Part shown: one piece after another, positions 29,288-40,500 of the stretch
Layout: every line of letters starts with the position of its first letter
How positions within the stretch are numbered: the first letter of the stretch is position 1
Origin: Halobacteriovorax sp.
Lineage (GTDB): Bacteria > Bdellovibrionota > Bacteriovoracia > Bacteriovoracales > Bacteriovoracaceae
DNA: 64,000 nt
Assembly: GCA_020048985.1 (NCBI GenBank)
Contig: JAIFLR010000016.1
Location: 1-64,000, forward strand
Reading direction: 5' to 3'
Notes under the pieces: model-generated
What the model was told of the DNA's origin: nothing
Seen by the model: the letters and a program-made list of their open reading frames with translations, nothing else
Databases searched by the model: none
Made by a program: the position numbers and the translations under genes

Positions 29288-30754
29288 TTAAAACTTAAAC
29301 TGTTTAGTAATTATTTTGCCGTTCTTCATTTCGACGTTTACATGACCGTCAACCACAGTTCCAGGAGTAAGTTTTAACACTATTCCGAACCCAGTTGAAC
29401 GATTGAACGTTTGCATAGAATTGAGTCCACTGTTCTCAAAAACATATTCAACACTTTTTACGTCTTGTTCAGTTGCTATTGAAATTGAATATTTACCTTT
29501 ATTAAGTTCAGAGAACACAACTTCAACTTGTGCACTATCTATGTCGCTAGATCTGACATCACCTAAAGCAACTCGTTCAAGGTCGTTCAGTTTCTTTAAA
29601 GCGTCATAGTGAGCAGCAACCATTTCTCTGAAATCTTTGAGGTAAAGGATTCCAGTCTCAACCAAGCGGTCAAGAGCGATTTCTTTAGCATTGAATTTTG
29701 CAAACTCAGATTCAAAGAAAAGAGCCGTATCGTTGAATACAACTTCTTCGCTTGTAAAATGGTCAAGGGTGCGATGAAATGAGTTGTTGAGAATGTATGA
29801 CTGATTGGCCAAAGTAACTTCAACTTGTTCTCTATTTAGTTTAGCTTGATCAATTTTTGAACCGGCAACTTGAATGCGTCCCCAGTATCCAAAACCAATC
29901 CCACTAAAAGAAAGAACTGACCAAGCAGTAGAGTTCTTTGCACGAGAGGCTGCAGTAATCATATAGTCAGCGGCAACGATTTCTGGCGATCTGTCCAAGG
30001 CATTTAGTTTTATAATTTCAGCACTTAGCCCGAACTCACTAGGATTTAAAAATGTGCCTTCAGTCTGAAGTTCAATTGACTTAGCCATTGAGGGCATTTG
30101 GGAAATCATAGTATTAAAAGCAGCTTTTTCAGCACTCAAATACCCAGAAAACTTGAGACAGATGTCACGCAAGTCAAGCATACGAAGTTCGATAGAGCGA
30201 AGCTCCTGCTCAGTACTGAGACCAAGCATGACTCTTTCTTCTGTGACTTTATACAAAGTCTCCAAAAGAATGATCTCCATTTTTCCAACTTTCAGAGCAC
30301 TCTCTTCTTTAAGCACGTTGTAATAAAGATGAGCCACCTGGTTTTTGATATTCTCTTTCAAGGCATCGTTGCTGTATTGCTGGGCCATGCTCATGTTCTT
30401 TTCAGATTGAACATTGTAGATCTTCGATGGAAGACTAGTCACAAGCTCAATTAAAACAAGAGGGTTCCAGATATTGAGGAAATACATTGCAGCAACAGTA
30501 CCTAATCCATAAGGAAAGTACTGAGCTCTCGCCTCTCCAATCTTTTTCTGTGCTTGAAGGAGTTTTTCATAGGATATCTGAAGATCAATTTGGTCGTTTA
30601 CGACAAGATTGTTAACTTGTTTTAAAGTTAAAGCCTCTTTTTTAGGAGCAAGTACTCCGTAAGCATTTTGAGGCAAATTCAAGTGCAAGTCATTCGTTCT
30701 ACCTTGTAAAGGTAGAAGCAGGGCGACTGCAACCAATATTATATTTTTATACAT
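29288..30754 (-). CDS. TolC-like outer-membrane efflux protein
   Basis: Signal peptide; 'LTLKQVNNLVVNDQIDLQISYEKLLQAQKKIGEARAQYFP' and long helical repeat organisation; paralogous to 30795-32231. Confidence 0.65.
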   Translation of the reverse strand: MYKNIILVAVALLLPLQGRTNDLHLNLPQNAYGVLAPKKEALTLKQVNNLVVNDQIDLQISYEKLLQAQKKIGEARAQYFPYGLGTVAAMYFLNIWNPLVLIELVTSLPSKIYNVQSEKNMSMAQQYSNDALKENIKNQVAHLYYNVLKEESALKVGKMEIILLETLYKVTEERVMLGLSTEQELRSIELRMLDLRDICLKFSGYLSAEKAAFNTMISQMPSMAKSIELQTEGTFLNPSEFGLSAEIIKLNALDRSPEIVAADYMITAASRAKNSTAWSVLSFSGIGFGYWGRIQVAGSKIDQAKLNREQVEVTLANQSYILNNSFHRTLDHFTSEEVVFNDTALFFESEFAKFNAKEIALDRLVETGILYLKDFREMVAAHYDALKKLNDLERVALGDVRSSDIDSAQVEVVFSELNKGKYSISIATEQDVKSVEYVFENSGLNSMQTFNRSTGFGIVLKLTPGTVVDGHVNVEMKNGKIITKQFKF

Positions 30755-30794
30755 CCGATACTCCAGGCTAATTTATAAAGAGGTGGCCAAATAA

Positions 30795-32231
30795 TTATTC
30801 TACAATTACCAGCTCTTCCTTCGTGATGACATCTCCTGAAACCAATTGAATTTTCGCAGTGACTTTATATTCACCCTTCTCAAACGCTTTAAAATAAAGT
30901 GTAAGATTCGTATCAATGGCAAGCATTCTAGATTCAGTAATAAGGTTTTCCACTGAGTAAGTTACAGAGAAAATGTCGGCCATAAGTTCTTTTTCAGCAT
31001 CAACTGAAATCCAAACTCTCTTAGCACCTCTTCTGGTTGTTTCCTCAGACTTTACTAAATGAAGTTGCTGATAATCTTCAACTGATATGTTACTAAGACT
31101 TGAATCAAGGCCCAAAAGACGTTTAAGCTGAGCAACCTTGATAGTTCTTTCCATTTCAAGTTTAGCCAGACCGCGCTCTTCACTTGCAACTTCATTTTTT
31201 GACTCATAATATTTTGTAAAAGAGACAACATTGTTTAAAAACAGTTCTGTTGTTCTCTCATCCATTTTCTTAACAGCTTCAATAACTTGCTTCTGGAGTG
31301 CAATTCTTTGATCCAAGATATCCAAAGCTTCATAAGCTGAATAAACTTGATTTTTAATTTTTACAGCGATTTGCTCCGCTTGTAGTTCAATCACTCTCGA
31401 TTTAGATTTCTCAATTGACAGTACTGCTCCGTAGTCAAAACCAATCCCGTTAAAACTAATGAAAGACCATCTTTTAGAAGAAACCATATAACGAGCTGCT
31501 TCCGACTGATATGAGTTACTCAAAAGCTCAGTTGAGTTATTAACAGCTAGTTCAGCACCCAATTCAGCATTAGCAGGAATAACAGTCAAATCTTCAGCAG
31601 GAAGTGCTCCAAGAACTAATTCTTCTTTTGGAGACCGATTCAAGGCGATAAGGAGTGCTTGTTTTTCAGCAATAATAAGTGAATCAAGCATGTAGATATC
31701 TTGCTTGTGCTGAAGAAGAAGTCTTCGGGCCGAGAAAACATCTGCAGCGGTAGCAACACCAAGTTCTTCTTTCTTTTTAACTTCTTCGTAGGCTTCGTTT
31801 AGAAGTGATTCTTGCTTTTTAAGTGAAACCATTAGTGATTCGTGATGCTTCAAATTCACGAAGTTTACTGTTAATCCTTCAAGGATATTGAGCTTGATAG
31901 ATTCAGTTGTGAATTTCTCTGCAACTCTTAATTCCTTGCTCGCCTGATAAGCAAACCAGTCCGTTGGAGTAGGGATCACCGATTGCAAAATTGCGAGAGT
32001 AGCATTTATGTTAATAAGATTGATGTTAGCGGCTGGAAGGAATTGTCCAAGAGCTACCGAAACATTTTTCTGGGCCTGGTAGTACTTCTCATATTGAATT
32101 TTAATATCAACATTCTCATCCAGAACTTCTTTTCTAAGATCCTTGAGTGCTAGTTCTACTTTAGCAAATGATTGCGCTGCGATCATTAACGTGGCCAGAA
32201 CCAGAAAACACTTCAATGCTGTATTCCTCAT
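30795..32231 (-). CDS. TolC-like outer-membrane efflux protein
   Basis: Signal peptide; 'NVDIKIQYEKYYQAQKNVSVALGQFLPAANI' and 'EEVKKKEELGVATAADVFSARRLLLQHKQDIYMLDSLIIAEKQALLIAL' TolC-type helices. Confidence 0.7.
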   Translation of the reverse strand: MRNTALKCFLVLATLMIAAQSFAKVELALKDLRKEVLDENVDIKIQYEKYYQAQKNVSVALGQFLPAANINLININATLAILQSVIPTPTDWFAYQASKELRVAEKFTTESIKLNILEGLTVNFVNLKHHESLMVSLKKQESLLNEAYEEVKKKEELGVATAADVFSARRLLLQHKQDIYMLDSLIIAEKQALLIALNRSPKEELVLGALPAEDLTVIPANAELGAELAVNNSTELLSNSYQSEAARYMVSSKRWSFISFNGIGFDYGAVLSIEKSKSRVIELQAEQIAVKIKNQVYSAYEALDILDQRIALQKQVIEAVKKMDERTTELFLNNVVSFTKYYESKNEVASEERGLAKLEMERTIKVAQLKRLLGLDSSLSNISVEDYQQLHLVKSEETTRRGAKRVWISVDAEKELMADIFSVTYSVENLITESRMLAIDTNLTLYFKAFEKGEYKVTAKIQLVSGDVITKEELVIVE

Positions 32232-32395
32232 AAAATGGGACTCCCTTAATCAGTTTAAAAAACGGGTGAGAAATATATCAAGTAACGCAACCTTACCACT
32301 GAATTCGCCTTAATTTTTACCTATAGGTTGTTTTTTACCCGCTCTAAAGCTGTAATTCATTAACGCTGAATATCTACATTTTCAATTAAGATGAG

Positions 32396-32412
32396 TGTGT
32401 AATTAATACACA
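32396..32412. promoter_or_regulatory. 17-bp palindrome, possible operator
   Basis: TGTGTA-ATTAA-TACACA between 32452-33513(-) and the TolC-like gene start at 32231. Confidence 0.35.
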
Positions 32413-32451
32413 GAGATTGGTTTCAAAAAGGATTGGACCGGGGGTTAAATT

Positions 32452-33513
32452 CTAGTCGTTTATTTGAGTCGCAGGAGCGTAAATCTGGTTAAAAGACGCC
32501 CACTCCTTGGCGAATAGAGCCTTCTTTTGGGTCCAAACAAAATCAGGTCTCACATCGCTGATCCAGTCTCCACCAATAATTGCTCCGTCCTTGTTCAAGT
32601 CGAGGTAATACTCGTAGGTATTCTGGGCATATTCTGCAGCTTCAGTATTGAGAACGGGGCCAAATTTAGGAGCAATGGCCGCGGCATATGTCACTATGGT
32701 TTCAACATGCAGGCGCTTCATAGTTCCAGGGGCCGATGTCTCTGAAGGCCCAGTTTCACTTCTGCTAGTTGACTGATAATTAACTGCAATGTGGTTCCAA
32801 ACCTCTAGGTATCGGTCAATATCAGCAATAAAACCAACACCTTTAAGACCTAATTTGTTTGCGAGAATCAAGTGGAAGGATCCCGCATTTAAATCATCGC
32901 ATGATGACTGAGACCTGCGTGAAATTCTTGAGGTTGCATTAAAGTTACATCGACTTCCAACCAAAATGACAGGCGTGGAAACCACATTCGCGTAATAAAA
33001 GGACATTAGGGCGGCGACATCACTGGAATAAAAGTGAACCGAAATCCCATGTGGATTAACCAAGGTTACCGAAGCTGGTTCAGGATGATTCAAGGCTGCC
33101 GGAGCATAGCCATGACAAATCCCGTGCCACTGGTTATCAGTTGGAGCAACCCTGCTTAATACATTTTTAACAGTAGGGTACTTATAGTTTCCGTTGTATA
33201 TGTCAAATTTCTCGGCCGGTGATAGCTCATCAATTTCATGGGGTTCAAGCTTCTTCAGATCAGATAAACTGAGAAGTTTGTAGGTAAAATTTTGAGGATT
33301 AGCAGCACTCCACCTATGAGCAATACCCCCTATATAATTGGCCCAGTGACTTCCTGGCCACCCAAGTCTTTGATCTTTTAACAGTCCTTCTTGAGGTAAA
33401 TCAAGAATTCTCGTTTGGAAATCGGGATCCATTTTCATGGGGTTATTGGCGGAGTCCCAGCTCGCAGAGAAAGCCGTTGAGATAATGATGACTGAGAAAA
33501 ATATGAAATTCAT
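32452..33513 (-). CDS. Secreted protein resembling the transglutaminase-elicitor family (cysteine catalytic-like motif)
   Basis: Signal peptide; 'NQWHGICHGYAPAALNHPEPASVTLVNPHGISVHFYSSDVAALMSFYYAN' resembles the WxGxCHGWAPA motif of TGase_elicitor proteins. Confidence 0.5.
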   Translation of the reverse strand: MNFIFFSVIIISTAFSASWDSANNPMKMDPDFQTRILDLPQEGLLKDQRLGWPGSHWANYIGGIAHRWSAANPQNFTYKLLSLSDLKKLEPHEIDELSPAEKFDIYNGNYKYPTVKNVLSRVAPTDNQWHGICHGYAPAALNHPEPASVTLVNPHGISVHFYSSDVAALMSFYYANVVSTPVILVGSRCNFNATSRISRRSQSSCDDLNAGSFHLILANKLGLKGVGFIADIDRYLEVWNHIAVNYQSTSRSETGPSETSAPGTMKRLHVETIVTYAAAIAPKFGPVLNTEAAEYAQNTYEYYLDLNKDGAIIGGDWISDVRPDFVWTQKKALFAKEWASFNQIYAPATQIND

Positions 33514-33586
33514 AAAACTAGGAATTAAGCGTTTGGGCGGTAAGTTGCAACCGATTTGAAGGTGAATGTAAATATTTCAATGCTTT

Positions 33587-36500
33587 CTAGTGTCGGATCG
33601 AATGCAGGCTTTCTAAATGCCCATCTAGCTGATTCGCAAAATCCTTGAAAACGAAGCTCGAATTGGGTCTAAGAATATTCTCCGAAGATGACCATGACCC
33701 AGCTTTCACGGCCTGCATAAACTTTGTAGCCGAAAGCCCTTGACCAGACGGTACGGCCTGTTTAGCTATGGCCTCTTCCAAGACCATTAATTTTCTAAAA
33801 GTGCTTAATCCTTCCACAGCGAGGGCAAATCTGAGTGTCGGGTTTAGTTTTCCATCCGAGGTTGGCATAAACATCGTGACATCACTCTCACGCCCATCCA
33901 TATCGTAATATGGAAAATTATTTGAGGAGCTGCTATGCCACTCAAGATAGTGGGAAAGACCTCTTGATCTCGAATAATACAAACCAGGTCCAAAGGTAAA
34001 GCGAGGATCATCTAGATTGCCAGGCGAGGCATTATAACTCCCCCACTTCTGACTCTTGCTTACTCCACCTATTTGATTCTTTGTGACATTTGAATAAAAT
34101 CCGTATTTAAAATAGGATCTTAATTCCCTGGTTAGTGAATCTGATAAGGAACTAAACCCACCCAAATCTAAAAATGGGAATTTGGTCCTTAGTTTCTTGG
34201 CCAGCGATATATCTTCACTTATCTTATCGCTATACCCTCCAGCTTCATCACTAAAAGTATGAACAATGACAGGCATACCAGGTCCATTAAGATATGAACT
34301 AAGCAAAGGGGAAACTTTACTGAAAAATTGGTCTTCAGTGACTCCATTTGGGATTAAAGATCCATCCAGAAATTGCTGAGGAAATTTTCCTCCATAAGAA
34401 AAGTAAACTTTCGACATGCCTGCTCTATTGGCCGCGGTCATTGCCTGATCTATGAGTGTCGTATCTAGTCTCCAAGAATCACCTTCGACAATTAATTTAA
34501 CTTCTGGCAACCCACTAAAAGTGGTGAATCCGGACTCACCCAATATGCGAATCGCCTCGTGACGAAAATCCTTACGTATTTTTTCAAGTTTTGGATCATT
34601 AAAGTATGAGTAATTTATGGGATCTGGTCCAAAAAACCCGACAGGAAAATCAATTACCGGCAAAGAATAATCTAAGACTTTAACCTCTACAGGATACTCC
34701 TCCCGTACTTTACCGGAGCGTAAACTGATTTTTCCAGAGTAGAGACCCGGTTCTGTCCCTGGCCTAATGTTAATAGAAAGATAGATATATTTTGAGACTC
34801 CGCTTTCAATGTCAACTTTGGCTTTTGTAATCTTTTTCAAATACTTACCGGCAACTAGATATGTTTCATGGTTTAGATCTGGAGAAATATATTGAGGAAT
34901 AAGCTCAAAAGCCTCAATAGCTTCTTTAGGTATATTTTTTCCATTCTTATCTTTCAATTCAGTGAAGTTCCATTCAACGCCTTCGGTCCCCCTGACTTGA
35001 ACCATTTGATATGGTTTTTCTCCATATCCCCCCTGAAACTTAAGTGAACTGTTAGAGGCTTTATTAAGATCACCGGGCCTTAAAAGGAGTGAGGCATCAA
35101 CGATTGTAGCAGTACGCTGACTTTTTTCCCGGAGCAGAGATTTAACCGCAATTGGCCTCGTCATCCAATCAAATTCAAGCTTTGATCGCTTGTCTTGATC
35201 ATTTAAAAACTTGCGTGCCTCTTGTTCATGACTAACATGCCAAATGACCAGGGTATTGAGACTTATTCCTGTTGCATCCCCTTCGAATTTCATGTCCAAC
35301 TCACCATTTGTTATAGTGAATGACAAATCGATGGGTTTAAAAATCTTTTTTAAATACAAGTCATAAGGATGATCATTCTTATTTGGGATAACTGTTTCAA
35401 ACTGAAGTAAATCGTTTAGAAAATCTCGAGCGAAGGGACGTGATTCTTTGAAGACTGGTATTTCATTGATATAAATAGTTCTATCTTTCCAGAAGGATGG
35501 ATCCCAATAGCCTAAACGATCGGCAACGAGCTTAAGACGATATTTCCCGTTAGGTAGTTTCACTTTAAAATGACCATCCAAGAGACCAATCGAATATCGA
35601 AGAGAGTTTGCCGCCCACTGTGAGTCTTCAACACGCCAGAAACGAGGGGCAGAAAAACCGAAGCCTCGCTCACTATGATATAAGTCTTGGGAAGTTACTT
35701 TTTGAAACCCAGAAACCTCATTGTCTTTATGCGAGGTAAAATCAAAAGCATATAGTCCATCTGGAGGGACTGGAGAGGGATTAAACGACAACTTAATATT
35801 ATCAATAAAATATTTCGAAGATGGGTTATATTTCTGGTTTGCATCTACAACGAGGAATATTTTCTTTATGTTAGATCGATCTAAGGGCCTTGCGAATCGG
35901 TGAGAACCTCTTTCCCCTAGAAATTGAGTTAATGAAAAATTCAGATGATTCCAACCTGGGGCCAAATGAGTTTTATGATTAAGCTGTGACCAATAGTTCA
36001 CAGAAAGTTTATCTCCAAGAGTGAGGTAAAACTCTACAAAATAATTGTTTCCGTTAAATACATCTAACTCAATTCGGTCATAATTGGACCAGTTTCCTTT
36101 GAGGTAATTACTGGGATCAAAATTATAATACTCACGGGAACTAATCGATCCCATCTTCTTCCCAGATTGATCTGAAGCAGTACTAAAAGGGTGGGAAGGT
36201 TTATTTTTGTCGAAATCGAGAAGAATGATTTCTGCACTTTTCTTCGTTTCCTTTTGCGACTTCACAAGATTTCGTTTCAGTGCAGTAGGCTCGGAGATGA
36301 TGATACTGCCTATAGGTTTAATTACAGGTTCAATAGAAAGATCATCTATCCAGACCTGCCCTGGTGACCTCAGCCTAAACCAGATGGAAAGATTGTTTTT
36401 AACAGTATTTACAGTATATTCAATCTTTCTCCACTCATAGCTTCCGTGAAGACTCAGAAAAACATTTTCAGTCCCTTTACCACTATCAAAAAAATGCCAA

Positions 36501-36796
36501 AAGGAGCTGCCTTCAGTGTGAGGCTGGACGTCTTGAGCCCTAACGAAAGCTGTTACTTTATATAGTCCAGGCCGAAGGTTGTTCCAGTTATAGTGAATCG
36601 TCTGAGCTTCACCCCAGTCAGAGGATAGCCACAGACTTCCTGCTTTGGTATGGCCAACTTTGGGATCATGGCCACCAAGGCCAGTCCCCCACGTTCCCCA
36701 GCTTTCTATACTGTTGTCGAAAGAAAAAGAATGGGCCTTCAAACCCGATATCTGAGAGAGAAACAATATAGAGAAAATTAAAAGGAAGCTTTTCAT
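33587..36796 (-). CDS. Large secreted GH123/DUF4091-like carbohydrate-active protein with N-terminal CBM-like domains
   Basis: Signal peptide; beta-sandwich-like segment 'FDNSIESWGTWGTG...'; 'SINIRPGTEPGLYSGKISLRSGKVREEYPVEVKVLDYSLP' typical of DUF4091/GH123-type proteins. Start overlaps the NRPS stop (ATGA). Confidence 0.6.
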   Translation of the reverse strand: MKSFLLIFSILFLSQISGLKAHSFSFDNSIESWGTWGTGLGGHDPKVGHTKAGSLWLSSDWGEAQTIHYNWNNLRPGLYKVTAFVRAQDVQPHTEGSSFWHFFDSGKGTENVFLSLHGSYEWRKIEYTVNTVKNNLSIWFRLRSPGQVWIDDLSIEPVIKPIGSIIISEPTALKRNLVKSQKETKKSAEIILLDFDKNKPSHPFSTASDQSGKKMGSISSREYYNFDPSNYLKGNWSNYDRIELDVFNGNNYFVEFYLTLGDKLSVNYWSQLNHKTHLAPGWNHLNFSLTQFLGERGSHRFARPLDRSNIKKIFLVVDANQKYNPSSKYFIDNIKLSFNPSPVPPDGLYAFDFTSHKDNEVSGFQKVTSQDLYHSERGFGFSAPRFWRVEDSQWAANSLRYSIGLLDGHFKVKLPNGKYRLKLVADRLGYWDPSFWKDRTIYINEIPVFKESRPFARDFLNDLLQFETVIPNKNDHPYDLYLKKIFKPIDLSFTITNGELDMKFEGDATGISLNTLVIWHVSHEQEARKFLNDQDKRSKLEFDWMTRPIAVKSLLREKSQRTATIVDASLLLRPGDLNKASNSSLKFQGGYGEKPYQMVQVRGTEGVEWNFTELKDKNGKNIPKEAIEAFELIPQYISPDLNHETYLVAGKYLKKITKAKVDIESGVSKYIYLSINIRPGTEPGLYSGKISLRSGKVREEYPVEVKVLDYSLPVIDFPVGFFGPDPINYSYFNDPKLEKIRKDFRHEAIRILGESGFTTFSGLPEVKLIVEGDSWRLDTTLIDQAMTAANRAGMSKVYFSYGGKFPQQFLDGSLIPNGVTEDQFFSKVSPLLSSYLNGPGMPVIVHTFSDEAGGYSDKISEDISLAKKLRTKFPFLDLGGFSSLSDSLTRELRSYFKYGFYSNVTKNQIGGVSKSQKWGSYNASPGNLDDPRFTFGPGLYYSRSRGLSHYLEWHSSSSNNFPYYDMDGRESDVTMFMPTSDGKLNPTLRFALAVEGLSTFRKLMVLEEAIAKQAVPSGQGLSATKFMQAVKAGSWSSSENILRPNSSFVFKDFANQLDGHLESLHSIRH

Positions 36797-37500
36797 ACTA
36801 GTTTTGACAAAACCTTGACCAGCTGAGGACTCTCAATAAAGTCTCCGTGGGTTCCCTCTATTTCATAAGTCGAAATTTTACCAGCGATTGTATTAGACCA
36901 TCCCATCTTGGGGTCACTATACCAACCGGATGGCTTTAATTTTCCCCGGATGAGGTGGAGATCACCGTCATAAACTTGAGCCTTATATTTCCAAAGAGCT
37001 CTATAGTTACTCATCTCAACGTTAAAAAGTCTTATCTCCAGTGGAAGTTGTGCCCCGATGAGATTAAACAGTGCGCTTCGAATCTTATTAAACAACATTT
37101 TCCTTCTATAGAAAAAAGAGGTTTTGAGATTTTGCCAGTAACTGCGTTCACTTTTATCGTAGACCTTGATGTTTACATTAGGTCCAAAAGTATCAAACAT
37201 CACAAGTTTTTCGACCTTGTCGCCCATCTTGAGTAACTGCTGAGCAACTTCAAGAGCAATCATGCCCCCCATGGATCCACCCGAGAGATAATATGGTCCC
37301 TGTGATTGAACCGCTTTCATCTCGAGGATGTAGGATCTCGCCATTTCTTCAATGGAATTGGCCATTGGATGAATACCATCCATCCCTCGCGATTGAAGGC
37401 CAATAAGGGGACGATTTTCACCAACGGCAGGAACAAGTGACATATAATTCAAAACATTACCACCTACTCCATGGAAACAAAAAATGGGATTTTTACTCCC
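36793..37500 (-). other. Type I thioesterase domain (approximate bounds)
   Basis: 'FCFHGVGGNVLNYMSLVPAVGENRPLIGLQSRGMDG...GGSMGG'. Confidence 0.85.
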
Positions 37501-40500
37501 TGAAGCTTTAAGAGAAACTAGTGATAAATATGCATTCGGCATTAAAGCTGACCCAGCGATCGATTGCTGCGGGCCAGCCAACTTGAGTTTTACGGCTTCA
37601 ACGAAGGCTTGAAAATCGGCAGCTTCCAAAAGAAGACTCAGAGGCAAGCTAATTTTATATTTGGCAGCGATTTTGGAAAAAAGTTGAACCGCTAATAATG
37701 AATTGCCACCAATATTAAAAAAGTTGTCCTTGGGCCCGATGTTGGGAAGACTTAATACCTCAATCCATACCAATCTCAAATCCTCATAGATTTGAGATTC
37801 AATAGGAAGAGTGGCCGGAACTGGAGAAGCTACAGTCGTTGATGACTGTTCTTTGGTCTCAACAAATTTTGTCCCAAGGGACTTTTTATCAATTTTTCCG
37901 TTGAGTGTTTTAGGTAGATTCTCTAAAACCACAAAGTGAGACGGGATCATGTATTTAGGAAGTAGTTCACCAAGACTTTCTCTTAGTGTTTTCTCATCTA
38001 ACGGTTTTTGGTTATTTAAAACTAAAAACGCAATTATACGAACGTCCCCTGGTCTCGTCTCTTTTGTAATGACGGCATTTTCTTTAATTGCTGAAACTTT
38101 ACTGATTACGGCTTCAATCTCACCTAGTTCAATCCTATAGCCGCGAACTTTGACTTGCCCATCTTGGCGGCCAAGGCATTCAATTTCACCATCACAGGTA
38201 AACCTAGCAAAATCTCCAGTCGCATACATTTTCTGTCCAGGCACGAATGGATTTAGAATAAATCTCTCAGCAGTCAAATCAGGTCTCTTAAAGTAGCCCT
38301 CGGCAAGTCCTAGACCACCAATGAATAACTCACCAGGCGCACCAATAGGAGCCAGATTTAACCCTTCGTCCAGAACGTAGGTAAAAGTATTATCGATGGG
38401 ACGGCCAATGGTCACATTGAGGTCAGTAGACGCTAATTTTTTACAAGTTGACCAAACAGTTGTCTCAGTGGGCCCATACATGTTCCAAACAGAGCCACAA
38501 AGTGAAATAAGTTTTTGGGCTAGATCAATGGGAAATGCTTCTCCCCCGCAAAGGACTTTAAAGCGACTCCCTCCAGACCAACCTGCAGCAAGCAAAAGTC
38601 TCCATGTAGAGGGAGTTGCTTGCATGACATTAATATTATGTTTTTCAATAATATTTTTCAAGGCCCGTCCATCGATAACGTCGAAACTTGAAGCTAAGAA
38701 TAGTGCAGCACCTTGTGATAGAGGAAGATAAAGTTCCAATGTCGCAATATCAAAACTTAAAGTGGTTACTGCTAGAAGTTTGTCGTCGGTCTTTAATCCG
38801 GGAGCTTTCGCCATTGACACTACAAAATTTGCGAGAGCGCCGTGTGAAACCTGCACCCCTTTAGGTTTACCAGTACTACCAGAGGTATAGATGACGTACA
38901 TGGTGTCGCTGAGGTTTGAGGAAATTTGAGGATTTGAAGCTGAAACGTGAGGATCCCCTATTAAATCGTCAATCAAAGTAGAGTTACCGAAACGTGAGAA
39001 ACGAGGTGCAAGTGTTGGTTCTGTAATTAAAATCTTAGGAACTGAACTTTCTATCATGTAATCAAGTCGGTCTTGGGGAAACGCTGGATCCAGCGGGACG
39101 TACCCTGCACCTGACTTCAAGATTCCCAATAGGGCGATCATCATATTTATGTCACGAGATAATGAAACTCCAACTAGGTCCCCCGGCTTGATCCCTCTAG
39201 TGATCAAACTATTAGCAACTCTATTAGACAGTGTATCCAGATCCTTATAGTTAATCGATTTATTTGAACTCTCAACCGCCAAGTGCAAAGGGAACTTTTC
39301 TGCCATTAATTCAAACATCTTATGAAATGGAATTAAGGAGTTTGTACTCACATGAGTATTGTTCCAATTCTTGAGGAGAAGTTGAGACTGAGAAGGGGGA
39401 AGAACGGATTGTCGAATTAAAGGCACATTTATGTTTGCCGTAAGATTTGTCAGAAGATTCATGAAACAATCATATAACCTTTCAATTGTGACTTCTTTAA
39501 AAAGGTCTTTTCGGTATTCAAAAGCACCTTCAATTTTCTTATCATTAGCTTTTACCCATAAATCTAAATCTGTATGAGTTGAGGCTTTATCAATATTAAT
39601 CTGAGTGTATGGAAACCCATTAATAATGGCTTCACGGTTATTAACGTCCTGGTAGGAAAAAAAGGTCTGAAAAATAGCAGTTCTACCGGCGTCTCTGGCG
39701 TAATCGACATTATTTAAAACAACCTGAAAAGGTAGATCTTGATTATCAAATGCTTCAAGACAGTTTCTGGTCACCTGTTTGAGAATGCCCTCAAAGCTAT
39801 CGCTAAGCTTGACATGACTTCTGAGCGCAACGGTATTTACGAAGTAACCAATTGTCTGAAGCAATTTTGAATTATTTCTAGCTCTAACGGGAGAACCAAC
39901 AATAATGTCGTCAAGGTTACAATATCTTGAGAGTGTCACTTTGAAGGCCGTTAAAAGAACATTAAATAGCGAAGTCCCCTGTGCTTTAGCATATGCCCGT
40001 AAATTAATGGCTTGCTCGGAGCTTAGTTGAAAAGGAAAAGTTGCGCCTTCGTGGGACGCTGTTATCGGACGCTTAAAATCTGCAGGCAGTTCAAGAACAG
40101 GAAGTGGACCCTGAAGCTTCGCCTTCCAGAAATTTAATTGCGAATAAAATCGGCCTTCTTCAATTGAATGTTGAAGCCAGAGTGTGTAATCAGCATAGGT
40201 AACTTCAGGATTCCTAGAAAACTGTGGTTCTGAATTATTTAAAAGTGCGGTATAAATAATATTAAGTTCTTCAAAGAAAATATCAAAGCTCCAACCATCC
40301 CAGACAGCGTGGTGAACCATGAAATAGAACACGAAATCTTTTTCGCCTAGCTTATAAAGCTTAGCGTTAAATAATGGAGCATCGTCCTTCTTGAAGTTTG
40401 AATTGGCCTCATTGTTCAGCACTTTTAGAATTGTATCTTCAGTCGCCTGCACTAAATCTAATTTGATTATAAGCTGCGGAGAATTCTTAGCTAAAACTCT

